DNA from: Bacilli bacterium
Lineage (GTDB): Bacteria > Bacillota_I > Bacilli_A > RF39 > UBA660
DNA: 35,634 nt
Assembly: GCA_017398945.1 (NCBI GenBank)
Contig: JAFQES010000012.1
Coordinates: 1 to 35,634, forward strand
Reading direction: 5' to 3'
A program made the translations under genes and the position numbers. The first letter of the stretch is position 1, and each line of letters starts with the position of its first letter. Positions 8,026-15,489 of this stretch are shown here, piece by piece. The notes below the pieces were generated by a model. That model searched no databases and was not told the origin of the DNA. It worked only from the letters and a program-made list of their open reading frames with translations.

Positions 8026-8112
8026 TGGTGCCTGTGGCCGGACTCGAACCGGCATGGTATCGCTACCACTGGATTTTGAGTCCAGCGCGTCTACCAATTT
8101 CACCACACAGGC
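8026..8112 (-). tRNA. tRNA-Leu (anticodon CAA)
   Basis: An 87-nt gene with acceptor GCCTGTG/CACAGGC, discriminator A and an encoded CCA. The anticodon arm is CTGGA-CTCAAAA-TCCAG, giving CAA. A long variable arm is present, as expected for tRNA-Leu, and the T-arm contains GGTTCGAGTCC. It reads UUG codons. Confidence 0.96.
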
Positions 8113-8147
8113 ATATAAAAGATTATAACAAATAAATTATTAAAAAT

Positions 8148-8714
8148 CTACTCATTTATATCTTCTTTATAAATCGAAGTGTATAAATCACTTTCTTTTT
8201 CTTCTTTTTCTTCAGAAAAAATTGTTGGTAAGTCTCCAATTGTAGCTAGCCCAAAGTAATCTAGAAAATCACTAGTTGTCCGATATAAATTAGGTCGCCC
8301 TGGTAATTTACTTTTTCCAGCTTCTTTAACTAACCCTTTTGCCACTAATTTTCTAATTAGATGAGCAGAGCTTACTCCTCTTAATTCATCTATTTCAATT
8401 CTTGTAATTGGTTGATTATAAGCAATGATCGCTAATGTTTCTAAACAAGAATTGCTTAATGTATTAGTTTTCGGATTTTCAATTAGCTTTGTAAAATAAT
8501 CTTTGTGTTCTTTTTTTGTAGTTAGCTTAAAACAATCTCCCAAGTAACTTACTCTAATTCCTCTATCTTCGGCATCATAACTATTTTTTAATTTCAAAAG
8601 AACTTCTTTTGCTTCTTCTTTGGATATTTCTAATATTTCACATATTGAATCTAGGTTTATCCCTTCATCCCCAACAGCAAACAATATACCTTCTAAAACA
8701 CCTTGTTTATTCAC
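8148..8714 (-). CDS. scpB: Segregation and condensation protein B (ScpB)
   Basis: ScpB is the winged-helix (kite) subunit that binds ScpA in the SMC condensin of Gram-positive bacteria. The opening VLEGILFAVGDEG and the central LSNSCLETLAIIAYNQPITRIEIDELRGVSS are the family hallmarks; GRPNLYRTT and FLDYFGL close the second winged helix. I prefer the GTG at 8714, since AGGTGA lies five bases upstream; an in-frame GTG at 8723 is also possible but lacks its own site. The start overlaps the end of scpA, so the two are translationally coupled. The C-terminus ends in an acidic tail. tRNA-Leu follows. Confidence 0.95.
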   Translation of the reverse strand: MNKQGVLEGILFAVGDEGINLDSICEILEISKEEAKEVLLKLKNSYDAEDRGIRVSYLGDCFKLTTKKEHKDYFTKLIENPKTNTLSNSCLETLAIIAYNQPITRIEIDELRGVSSAHLIRKLVAKGLVKEAGKSKLPGRPNLYRTTSDFLDYFGLATIGDLPTIFSEEKEEKESDLYTSIYKEDINE

Positions 8715-9432
8715 AAACCTCACCTGCTTTTATTAAAATATCTTTAAAATTATCTTCTTGAATAATCGTAATTTCTTTATTTTTACTCATGTCTAAAATA
8801 GATAAAAATGTTACTATAACATAATCTTTCGAATAGTCTTCGAATAAATCAAAAAAACTTACTTGTTTATTTATTTTCAAACGTTCTCTTATGTAACTTA
8901 TTCTTTTAGCAACACTTAATTCTTTTTTAGTAACACTAGTATTTAATGGTTTTTGATATTTTTGTCTTTCTTTAAATTGTAAAAATGCATTTATTAAATC
9001 ATCTAAAGATAGATCTGTATTTAAAGAAGTATTTTCATCTTTATACTCAGTAAGACTTTCTGGTATCTTCGTAAAATAACTTTGACGATTTTCTTCTAAT
9101 TCTTTAAATGTTTCACTTATCTTTTTATATTTTTCATATTCAATTAATTTCTTTTTTAAATCTTCTTCACTTGTTATAGCAACTTCTTCATCTTCGACAG
9201 GAGTATCACTATTAATAAGTTTTTTACTTTTTATGTGAACTAAATCAACTGCCATAATTAAATATTCACTAGCTACATCAATATTTAGTTCTTGTAAATT
9301 ATTTATATAATTAATATATTGTTCAATAATTTCACTTATATTTACTTCGTAAATATCTAATTTAGTTTGTTTTACTAGGTGTAATAATAGATCCATTGGA
9401 CCTTCAAAATTACTTAGTAAAATATGATCCAT
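8707..9432 (-). CDS. scpA: Segregation and condensation protein A (ScpA)
   Basis: ScpA is the kleisin that bridges the SMC dimer during chromosome condensation. The N-terminal signature LSNFEGPMDLLLHLVKQTKLDIYEVNISEI is textbook. The middle is charged and variable, and the C-terminal winged helix (VTFLSILDMSKNKEITIIQEDNF) binds the SMC head. At 241 residues it has normal length. An AGAGGTGG site precedes the ATG. It forms an overlapping pair with scpB, as in most Bacillota. Its location close to the spoVA genes matches the Bacillus subtilis order. Confidence 0.96.
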   Translation of the reverse strand: MDHILLSNFEGPMDLLLHLVKQTKLDIYEVNISEIIEQYINYINNLQELNIDVASEYLIMAVDLVHIKSKKLINSDTPVEDEEVAITSEEDLKKKLIEYEKYKKISETFKELEENRQSYFTKIPESLTEYKDENTSLNTDLSLDDLINAFLQFKERQKYQKPLNTSVTKKELSVAKRISYIRERLKINKQVSFFDLFEDYSKDYVIVTFLSILDMSKNKEITIIQEDNFKDILIKAGEVCE

Positions 9433-9442
9433 AACCCACCTC

Positions 9443-10342
9443 TTAATAACATTTATATTTTTTCAGACTATTTTGAAATGCCACTTTACTAGCCGTTTCA
9501 TCCAAAACATAAAACATTTCGTCATCTATATTTTGACTATCAACCATTGCTAAATCGATTGTTTTTGTAAAGTTAAAACCATTTTCTACATTAGAAAAAT
9601 ATTGCGATACACCTGTGTAAGATCCTGATTCTGCCATGTTTTGGTACTTTTTGTAATCATTTAAATATGAACTTTCGTTTTCATAGTCTGAATTTAAAGA
9701 ATTTACTTCTAGAGTCACCTTTTTTAATTTATTTTCATTAAATTCGTAATTGTAAGCAATCCTGTTCTTAGAACAAGTTAACTTTTGTATACCATTTTCA
9801 GCTCTTAATTCTAATTTAGGAAGCTCATCATTAGAAATTATACTAATTGATATTTTATATATTTCTTCTTGATTTACTATATCATATGTAAATGTTCTTT
9901 TCCCATACTTGTTTAATGATTCGTTTGACAAATCAATTCTTTCTAAAATTTTTTCCTCTTTATCATATAACTCAATGTAATAATATTTTAACGGAGTAAC
10001 AGATTCTTTAGTATTATTAGCCAGAACAGAAAGTTTATTATTGCTAATATTTATTTTAGAAAATTCAATATTTTTAATTGTTATTACAGTTTCACTATTA
10101 ATTATAAATATTTTCCCTTCGTCATCATAAACTTCACCACTTGGATTTCCATCATTAGGTATTTTTGTTCCTCTAAAATATTCAGTAAGAGTTGGCAAGT
10201 AGTATAAAGTTGCAAAAAGTATTGCAAATATAATTATTAACAAAAATGGGCCTTTTTGTTTAGAATCTAAATATCCAATAGTTGTTGGAGTTAATTCTTG
10301 ATTACTAATTTGTATATTTTTTAACATTTTTTTCTTTGCCAT
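9443..10342 (-). CDS. Single-pass membrane protein of unknown function
   Basis: I do not recognise this protein. A basic, Lys-rich N-terminus is followed by one strong transmembrane helix (about residues 33-55, GPFLLIIIFAILFATLYYL). An extracytoplasmic part of about 245 residues is rich in predicted beta strand and Asn/Ser/Lys. Two cysteines (LTCSK and the penultimate KCY) could pair outside the cell. The preferred ATG at 10342 has AAGGG eight bases upstream; an ATG two codons earlier sits too close to it. It lies between spoVAE and scpA, 10 bp before the latter, so it may be co-transcribed with scpAB. Confidence 0.7.
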   Translation of the reverse strand: MAKKKMLKNIQISNQELTPTTIGYLDSKQKGPFLLIIIFAILFATLYYLPTLTEYFRGTKIPNDGNPSGEVYDDEGKIFIINSETVITIKNIEFSKINISNNKLSVLANNTKESVTPLKYYYIELYDKEEKILERIDLSNESLNKYGKRTFTYDIVNQEEIYKISISIISNDELPKLELRAENGIQKLTCSKNRIAYNYEFNENKLKKVTLEVNSLNSDYENESSYLNDYKKYQNMAESGSYTGVSQYFSNVENGFNFTKTIDLAMVDSQNIDDEMFYVLDETASKVAFQNSLKKYKCY

Positions 10343-10390
10343 TTTCATATCCCTTCTTACTTATAGTAATTATAGCAAAAAAAGAGCAAA

Positions 10391-10412
10391 ATAAAAAGAG
10401 CTTTTAGCTCTT
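10391..10412 (-). terminator. Terminator of the spoVA operon
   Basis: AAGAGC/GCTCTT with loop TAAAA, followed by TTTATTTT on the minus strand. The spoVAE stop codon is in the loop. Confidence 0.65.
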
Positions 10413-10754
10413 AGGTTTAAAGATAATAGCAAGTATAGCAGAAAATACTACTGCTGAAACGATAGCAACAGAACTTGAGCATAATAATGTTTGAAACATT
10501 CCTAAAATTCCATTTTCTTTTAAGCCAATTAATCCTGATGAGTATAGTAGATGGCCAAAATTAGAAATAATAACGGTTGCTCCCGCTCCAGCCCAAGCAA
10601 TTAATTTATCATAAATTCCTAAAAATGATAGGATTGCTCCAAGTACTGTAAATATACTAGTTAAATGTCCTGGGGTAAATTTTGAATTGTCTAAAATAAT
10701 TTGAGCAATCATACACATTACTCCAGCAAAAATAAACGCTCTTACAAATTCCAT
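10404..10754 (-). CDS. spoVAE: Stage V sporulation protein AE (SpoVAE)
   Basis: A small membrane protein of the SpoVA channel, which moves dipicolinic acid into the forespore and releases it at germination. It has 116 residues with four hydrophobic segments. The family signature is visible: an ILDNSKFTPGHLTSIFTVLG stretch after the first helix, then GAGATVIISNFGHLLYSSGLIG. An excellent GGAGGTG site precedes the ATG, and the start overlaps the spoVAD stop by one base (TAATG). It is the last gene of a spoVAC-AD-AE trio followed by a terminator. spoVAA, spoVAB, spoVAEa and spoVAF are absent from the adjacent sequence. Confidence 0.93.
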   Translation of the reverse strand: MEFVRAFIFAGVMCMIAQIILDNSKFTPGHLTSIFTVLGAILSFLGIYDKLIAWAGAGATVIISNFGHLLYSSGLIGLKENGILGMFQTLLCSSSVAIVSAVVFSAILAIIFKPKS

Positions 10755-11731
10755 TATAGCACCTCCAGTGAAACAGCATGGGCAATTGCCGGAATTGTAT
10801 CTTTTTGATTTAGAAGATTTGGAGAATGCAATGCTCCTGTTCCGACTATTAAGATTTTTTTGAATTTAGTATTTTTTAATACTTTATTAAATAAAACTAA
10901 TGGTAAACTAACTGGGCCGCTTGCTCCAGCATTAACATCTTGACTTTTGGCAAAGATTTGTTCACCAGCATCAACATGTTTTTTTAATTTTATATTATAA
11001 TTAACTTCTAAATATTCAAGTAGTATTTTACTACCTACTGTTCCTAAATCTCCTGTTAAAATCAAGTCATAATAGTTGACATCTCTTTTTAAATCAGCTA
11101 AATGCCTTTTAATAGTATCAGCAGCTGCCGGAGCCATGGCAGCACCTAAATGGTTGGCATCTTTGCAATCTAAATCAACTGTAATTCCAATAGTTGCAGA
11201 CTCTATTTTGATATTATTTGCAACACCGGTTACTAATGCTCCAACGCTTCCAGTAGCGGTAAAAGTTGAAGTTTTTTTCTTAGGAGCTCCATATTCAACT
11301 GGAAATCGAAATTGTTTTTCGGCTACTAAATTATGACTGCTAGTTAAGGCAATAATTTTTTTCATTTTTTTACTATCTATAAAATTGGCAGAAATAATAA
11401 GTGCTTCAACAAAAGAGGCACATGCACTATAAATTCCTAAATTTGGTATTTTAAACTTTCTAGCTGTATAACTAGAAGCAGCAATTTGGTTAGTTAAGTC
11501 ACCACCAATTAGACAATCTATTTCCATAGTTGTACATTTATTTTTATAAAGTAAATTTTCAATAACAGTTTTTTGCATTTTTATTTCAGCTAATTCAAAA
11601 GTTTTTTCTCCAAAATAATAATCATCTAAAGTTTTATCAAATTTTCTTATTTGTCCTACTTTTTCCAGAGGACCAGCTACAGAATAAAAATCATTTATAT
11701 AAACATTATTAAATTTTAAACTAGGCACCAA
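10754..11731 (-). CDS. spoVAD: Stage V sporulation protein AD (SpoVAD)
   Basis: A soluble thiolase/KAS-III-fold protein that binds dipicolinic acid and works with the SpoVAC and SpoVAE membrane subunits. The sequence follows the family from VAGPLEKVGQI through DCLIGGDLTNQ, GIYSACASFVEALI (the old thiolase cysteine is present), ALTSSHN, FTATGSVGALVTG and GDLGTVGSKIL. At 325 residues it is slightly shorter than the Bacillus protein. The start is TTG at 11731 or the adjacent GTG, with GAGGT upstream. It overlaps spoVAC by 11 bases and spoVAE by one, so the three are translationally coupled. Confidence 0.95.
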   Translation of the reverse strand: MVPSLKFNNVYINDFYSVAGPLEKVGQIRKFDKTLDDYYFGEKTFELAEIKMQKTVIENLLYKNKCTTMEIDCLIGGDLTNQIAASSYTARKFKIPNLGIYSACASFVEALIISANFIDSKKMKKIIALTSSHNLVAEKQFRFPVEYGAPKKKTSTFTATGSVGALVTGVANNIKIESATIGITVDLDCKDANHLGAAMAPAAADTIKRHLADLKRDVNYYDLILTGDLGTVGSKILLEYLEVNYNIKLKKHVDAGEQIFAKSQDVNAGASGPVSLPLVLFNKVLKNTKFKKILIVGTGALHSPNLLNQKDTIPAIAHAVSLEVL

Positions 11732-12158
11732 TAATCAACCTCACAATCAACAAGAAAAAGGCACTTAATATCCCATATAAGAGTACACTTCCAGCAAGTT
11801 TAAAAAAGTTAGCCCCTAAACCCGTAATTAAACCATCTTTTTTATAATCAAGAGCACTACTAGCAATAGAATGAGCAAAACCTGTTGTTGGTAAAAATAA
11901 TCCAGCTTTGGCACAACTCACCCAGTTATCAAAGAAATTTAAAGCGGTAAAAAGTGAACCCAACAACACTAAAATAAGCGCTAACCAAGCATATGATTCT
12001 ACTCTTCCTAACCCAAAACAATTCATTAATACAACTACTATTATTTCACCAATAAGACCAATTGAACCTCCAACTAGGAAACTAACTACAGCATTTTTAA
12101 ATTTATTTTCTTTAGGCGATATTTTATCAACCATTTTTTTATACTCTTTTTTATCCAT
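11721..12158 (-). CDS. spoVAC: Stage V sporulation protein AC (SpoVAC)
   Basis: The mechanosensitive-channel-like membrane subunit of the SpoVA dipicolinic acid transporter. Its N-terminus (MDKKEYKKMVDKISPKENK) matches the usual soluble lead-in. It is followed by about four membrane helices, with the conserved loop FDNWVSCAKAGLFLPTTGFAHSI between them. GGAGG is present before the ATG. It is the first gene of the spoVAC-AD-AE operon. A sequence resembling a forespore sigma-G promoter lies upstream and overlaps the terminator of the preceding gene. Confidence 0.95.
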   Translation of the reverse strand: MDKKEYKKMVDKISPKENKFKNAVVSFLVGGSIGLIGEIIVVVLMNCFGLGRVESYAWLALILVLLGSLFTALNFFDNWVSCAKAGLFLPTTGFAHSIASSALDYKKDGLITGLGANFFKLAGSVLLYGILSAFFLLIVRLIIGA

Positions 12159-12174
12159 TATTTTCCTCCAATAT

Positions 12175-12203
12175 TATTATGATATAAAAAAAAAGAATTA
12201 TAC
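12175..12203 (-). promoter_or_regulatory. Candidate forespore sigma (sigma-G/F type) promoter before spoVAC
   Basis: On the minus strand GTATA (12203-12199), a 17-bp spacer and CATAATA (12181-12175) fit the Bacillus sigma-G consensus GHATR / CATNHTA. In Bacillus subtilis spoVA is read by sigma-G. The leader would be very short, and chance matches are common in AT-rich DNA. Confidence 0.4.
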
Positions 12204-12225
12204 AATTTAAAATCCTATAATTCTT
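12186..12225 (-). terminator. Terminator upstream of spoVAC
   Basis: Perfect 10-bp stem AAGAATTATA/TATAATTCTT with a 13-nt loop, then nine T on the minus strand. It starts right after the stop of the preceding gene and separates it from the spoVA operon. Confidence 0.85.
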
Positions 12226-12226
12226 C

Positions 12227-12823
12227 TTAAAAATCTCCATATAGTTTTCCGTTTATATCAATAAATATTGGACCGCGAGCACCACTAAAGCCATCACCAA
12301 ACAATCCAGGAATTATACTAACTATATTAGTGTAGCCAATATTTTTTTCTACAGCAATCTGATTATCACCTATTACCCCATATTCTGTATCTGCACTCCC
12401 AACGGTACCATTTTCATTTATAAAATAAATCATGTTGCCTATATCTTGTCCTACATTTATAACACTAAAACATAGAACCTTGTCAGCTATTTTATATTTG
12501 CCATATTTGTTATTAAGTTCATCATTAAAATATTGTACATATAGACTTCCCTTTTCATCTAAATAAACTTCATATCCTTCTTCAATTATATCATTTGATA
12601 TAAATTGATAATTTTGATTATTAGAATCATATTTTTTTAATTCGTTTTTTAAATTTTCAGTATATAATTCGTAACTATTTGATATTATCGAATTATTTTC
12701 TGGTGTATTTTGGTTTGAATTATTTGTTATTGTTTTATCATAAATAATATATCCACTTAACCCGATGACCACTAATAATAATACAACCACTAATACTAAT
12801 AAACCAGTATTTTTATTTTGCAT
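12227..12823 (-). CDS. Membrane-anchored exported protein of unknown function
   Basis: I do not recognise this protein. The chosen ATG follows AAGGGAAGTGGAG; the frame extends 18 codons further upstream, but those residues look untranslated. The N-terminus MQNKNTG is followed by one hydrophobic helix (about residues 7-30) and an Asn-rich linker (NNSNQNTPENN). An extracytoplasmic domain of about 150 residues comes next and ends with a Gly-rich stretch (PGLFGDGFSGARGPIFID). There are no cysteines suggestive of a lipobox. It lies between the sigma factor and spoVAC, where Bacillus subtilis has spoVAA and spoVAB, but it resembles neither. Confidence 0.7.
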   Translation of the reverse strand: MQNKNTGLLVLVVVLLLVVIGLSGYIIYDKTITNNSNQNTPENNSIISNSYELYTENLKNELKKYDSNNQNYQFISNDIIEEGYEVYLDEKGSLYVQYFNDELNNKYGKYKIADKVLCFSVINVGQDIGNMIYFINENGTVGSADTEYGVIGDNQIAVEKNIGYTNIVSIIPGLFGDGFSGARGPIFIDINGKLYGDF

Positions 12824-12888
12824 TACTCCACTTCCCTTTCTCGTTTTAATAATATCATAATGTAATTGGATATTCAACTAAAAAGGAA

Positions 12889-13536
12889 TTATACGGTCAT
12901 ATAATTTCTCATTTTTTCAACAGCTTTTTTTTCATAACGGGATACCATTACTTGCGTCATATTATATTTTTTAGCTACTTCGCTTTGAGTCATGTCTTTT
13001 AAATATCTTGCTCTAATTATCTTTTGTTCTCTATCGTCTAGACTATTTATACTATCATATAAATCTATTTTTTCATCTGGTAAAACGCTTTGTTCTTCCG
13101 CAATTGTTTCATAGTAACTTCTTTGATTATCGTTATCATCATCTAACGAAATGATTTCTTGAGCCGCTAAAACTGCCATATCAATTTCCGTTACATCCTT
13201 TTCTAAATACATTGCCAGTTCTACATTATTAGGTATTTTACCCAATCTTTGGGCTAACTTACTACGAGCCAGTTCAATACTTTTATATAATGATAAAATA
13301 TCACGACTTACTTTTAAAGATCTTGCTGAATTAACCTGCTTATACATTGTTCCAAAAATATACTTAAAAGCAAAGGTACTAAATTTAGTATTAGCATTTT
13401 GTTTATAATTGTCATAAGCATTATAAAGTCCAATAAAACCAGCTTGGATTAAGTCTTCTTTTTCTACATTATAAAAATGATTTGCTATTTTATATACTAA
13501 GTATTTATACTGCTCAGATAATTGTTCTTTTGTCAA
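12889..13536 (-). CDS. sigF: Sporulation-type sigma-70 factor (SigF/SigG group)
   Basis: An RNA polymerase sigma factor. Region 2 is clear: DLIQAGFIGLYNAYDNY, then KFSTFAFKYIFGTM, the -10 recognition and melting helices. Region 3 is present (ARSKLAQRLGKIPNNVELAMYL), and region 4 carries an HTH (MTQSEVAKKYNMTQVMVSRYEKKAVEKMR) for the -35 element. The size and three-region layout match SigF/SigG/SigB. The TTG at 13536 has AGGTGAT four bases upstream; an in-frame GTG at 13545, immediately after the spoIIAA stop, is the alternative. The upstream gene is SpoIIAA-like, but no SpoIIAB gene lies between them. Whether it is SigF or SigG cannot be settled by reading alone. Confidence 0.85.
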   Translation of the reverse strand: MTKEQLSEQYKYLVYKIANHFYNVEKEDLIQAGFIGLYNAYDNYKQNANTKFSTFAFKYIFGTMYKQVNSARSLKVSRDILSLYKSIELARSKLAQRLGKIPNNVELAMYLEKDVTEIDMAVLAAQEIISLDDDNDNQRSYYETIAEEQSVLPDEKIDLYDSINSLDDREQKIIRARYLKDMTQSEVAKKYNMTQVMVSRYEKKAVEKMRNYMTV

Positions 13537-13545
13537 TTTAATCAC

Positions 13546-13878
13546 CTAAACTCTAATTAAGTCAAATACCTTTCTTTCATTACTAACAAATTTAATTTTT
13601 AATCTTTTTAACATTTGCTCTAAAGACTCTGAAACTTCGCACAAACAAATCTTTCCTTTATTAGCTTTAATTGCACATTTTGTATTTAACATGGCATCTA
13701 CTCCAGCTTCATCTATATCTGATAGTTCATATAAGTTATAAACTAAGTATCTTATTTTATGTTTTAGTAAAACAGGCACTAAATAATTATTTAATTTATA
13801 ACTACTTTTTCTATTTAGTTTTCCTTTTAATCTTACAAATAAAATTCCTTTATTATATTCTAAATCCATATTCAACAT
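13546..13878 (-). CDS. spoIIAA: STAS-domain protein, SpoIIAA-like anti-anti-sigma factor
   Basis: A single STAS domain of 110 residues that aligns with Bacillus SpoIIAA without gaps over IRYLVYNLYELSDIDEAG. In the family this protein frees sigma-F by binding SpoIIAB and is switched off by SpoIIAB phosphorylating the serine after Asp in DSSG. Here that motif reads Asp56-Glu57-Ala58-Gly59, so the acceptor serine is Glu and the next serine is Ala. The strong site AAGGTGATTAT precedes the ATG. It abuts the sigma-factor gene directly. With no SpoIIAB present and no acceptor, the classical switch cannot work as described; it may act as a constitutive partner or have a new ligand. Confidence 0.8.
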   Translation of the reverse strand: MLNMDLEYNKGILFVRLKGKLNRKSSYKLNNYLVPVLLKHKIRYLVYNLYELSDIDEAGVDAMLNTKCAIKANKGKICLCEVSESLEQMLKRLKIKFVSNERKVFDLIRV

Positions 13879-13946
13879 ATAATCACCTTGCTAAATAAAT
13901 ATAGAGCAATTTTAATTTGTTTTAAACACATTCGACAAAAGATCAC

Positions 13947-13970
13947 AAAAAAAGCTTTCAATTGAAAGCT
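13947..13970 (-). terminator. Terminator of the LCP gene
   Basis: Palindrome AGCTTTCAATTGAAAGCT followed by seven T on the minus strand, one base after the LCP stop codon. Confidence 0.8.
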
Positions 13971-13971
13971 C

Positions 13972-15384
13972 TTAATTTTCTAAATAACTATTTATTTTTA
14001 ATTTTACATCTGCAATACTTTGTTCATCAGGAATCATAACATACAGTTGTTTTGATGGATAGCTATAAGTAAATTCTTTGGAATCTGTTCCTGTTAAACT
14101 AACAGTTTCAAATTGCCAACTAGGATTTTTATCTAACTGATACTTAATAATTTTAGAAATATTTTTATCATTAAAATCAGTCATAAAATTACCATCTAAA
14201 CTATTTAAAATACTACTATATTTTGTAAGAATTGCTGGGGTTAATGCTTTATTTACCAATGCCTGAATAACTAATTGTTGATTTTCACCTCTAATACGGT
14301 CCCCTCCAATTGAATCAAAAGCATGACGTTCTCTAACAAAAGACAAGGTTTGTTTGCCATTTAACTTATTGATTCCTTTTTTAAAACTTGTTCCATCCAT
14401 ACTTGTAAATGCATAATTAGAATTAACTTCTATGCCTCCAAGAGTATCAACAACTTTTTCTACAGAAGTAAAGTTAACTTTTAAATAATAATTTATATCG
14501 ATATCCAACAAATTTTCAATTGTTTTAATTGATGAATCTATTCCATAAATGCCAGCATGAGTAAGTTTGTCTTTAGCATTTTTGCCATCTAAACTAACAT
14601 AATAATCTCTTGGAATATTAGTAATTAAAGCTGTTCCTTTTTCAATATTTATAGTAACCAACATGTTTACATCACTTCTTGATACTCCTGTGATACTACC
14701 ATATTGATCATTCCCAGTTATATAAACAGTAAAAGGTTTATTCAAGATATCCACATTGTCTTGTTCTACTTTCACCTTTATTTTACTTTCAAAAACATCA
14801 AGAGTTTTAGTTAAAGTTAGGAATTCTCCTCTTTCTTCTCCTAAAATATTATACTGTGACTCTTCTAACAATATAGCACTAACCTCTTTGTTAAATAATC
14901 CATCAGCTAGCTTTTCGATGTCATTATATTTTTGTTTTTCAAAGTTAATTTCTTTATCTACTTTTTTAAAAGCTTCAGATAAACCTTTGAAACCTGCATC
15001 AACGTAACCTATATATTTATCTTCTAAGTCTTTTATATTTTCGAATGAAGAATTTTTTAAAACTACTAATTGATATTTTTCAGTTTTATAATCATAATGT
15101 TTAAATCCGCTTAGAAAGCCAATTGTACTTAGTAAGTAATAACTTATAATTGTTTGGATGATAAGCATAATTATAAAAAAGATGATTGGAGCTTTTCGTT
15201 TCTTTGTCTTTCTTAATATTAAACATAACATTCCATCTATCAAAATAAATGGCGCTAATATTACTATTAAAAATTTAGATGGCAATAAGTTTGCATAAAT
15301 TATTAAGCCAAACATTATTAGTGTCGATATAAGAAGGATAATACTTAAAACTTTTCCTCCTTTAAATATTTTATTTTTTTTCAT
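13972..15384 (-). CDS. LytR-CpsA-Psr (LCP) family glycopolymer transferase
   Basis: LCP enzymes attach wall teichoic acids or capsule polymers from lipid carriers to peptidoglycan, outside the membrane. The N-terminus has about four hydrophobic helices (residues 10-110), more than the single helix of simple LCP proteins. Next is a domain of about 120 residues opening NIKDLEDKYIGYVDAGF, which looks like part of a periplasmic-binding-protein fold. The LCP domain follows: SRSDVNMLVTIN, TNIPRDYYV, a catalytic-pocket region with KLTHAGIYG, and SFVRERHAFDSIGGDRIRGENQQLVIQA. The ATG at 15384 is preferred; a GTG five codons upstream exists. A terminator follows. The gene lies upstream of spoIIAA. Confidence 0.9.
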   Translation of the reverse strand: MKKNKIFKGGKVLSIILLISTLIMFGLIIYANLLPSKFLIVILAPFILIDGMLCLILRKTKKRKAPIIFFIIMLIIQTIISYYLLSTIGFLSGFKHYDYKTEKYQLVVLKNSSFENIKDLEDKYIGYVDAGFKGLSEAFKKVDKEINFEKQKYNDIEKLADGLFNKEVSAILLEESQYNILGEERGEFLTLTKTLDVFESKIKVKVEQDNVDILNKPFTVYITGNDQYGSITGVSRSDVNMLVTINIEKGTALITNIPRDYYVSLDGKNAKDKLTHAGIYGIDSSIKTIENLLDIDINYYLKVNFTSVEKVVDTLGGIEVNSNYAFTSMDGTSFKKGINKLNGKQTLSFVRERHAFDSIGGDRIRGENQQLVIQALVNKALTPAILTKYSSILNSLDGNFMTDFNDKNISKIIKYQLDKNPSWQFETVSLTGTDSKEFTYSYPSKQLYVMIPDEQSIADVKLKINSYLEN

Positions 15385-15457
15385 ATAACCACTTTCCACT
15401 TATATTATACCACCGTAAATAACGCAAGGAAAGTTTTGTTCAAATTTAGTGTAAACT

Positions 15458-15489
15458 AAAAAGATTGGTTATTTTTTATCTAACCAATC
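15458..15489 (-). terminator. Terminator of the symporter gene
   Basis: GATTGGTTA/TAACCAATC (9 bp) with a 9-nt loop, then TTTTT on the minus strand. The stop codon of the symporter is inside the stem. Confidence 0.8.

Noticed and set aside
8026-8112. tRNA-Leu as the attachment site for the accessory block
   Set aside because: No second copy of the tRNA 3' end was noticed in the block and no integrase lies next to it; the integrase at the window start is 7 kb away with another gene set between.
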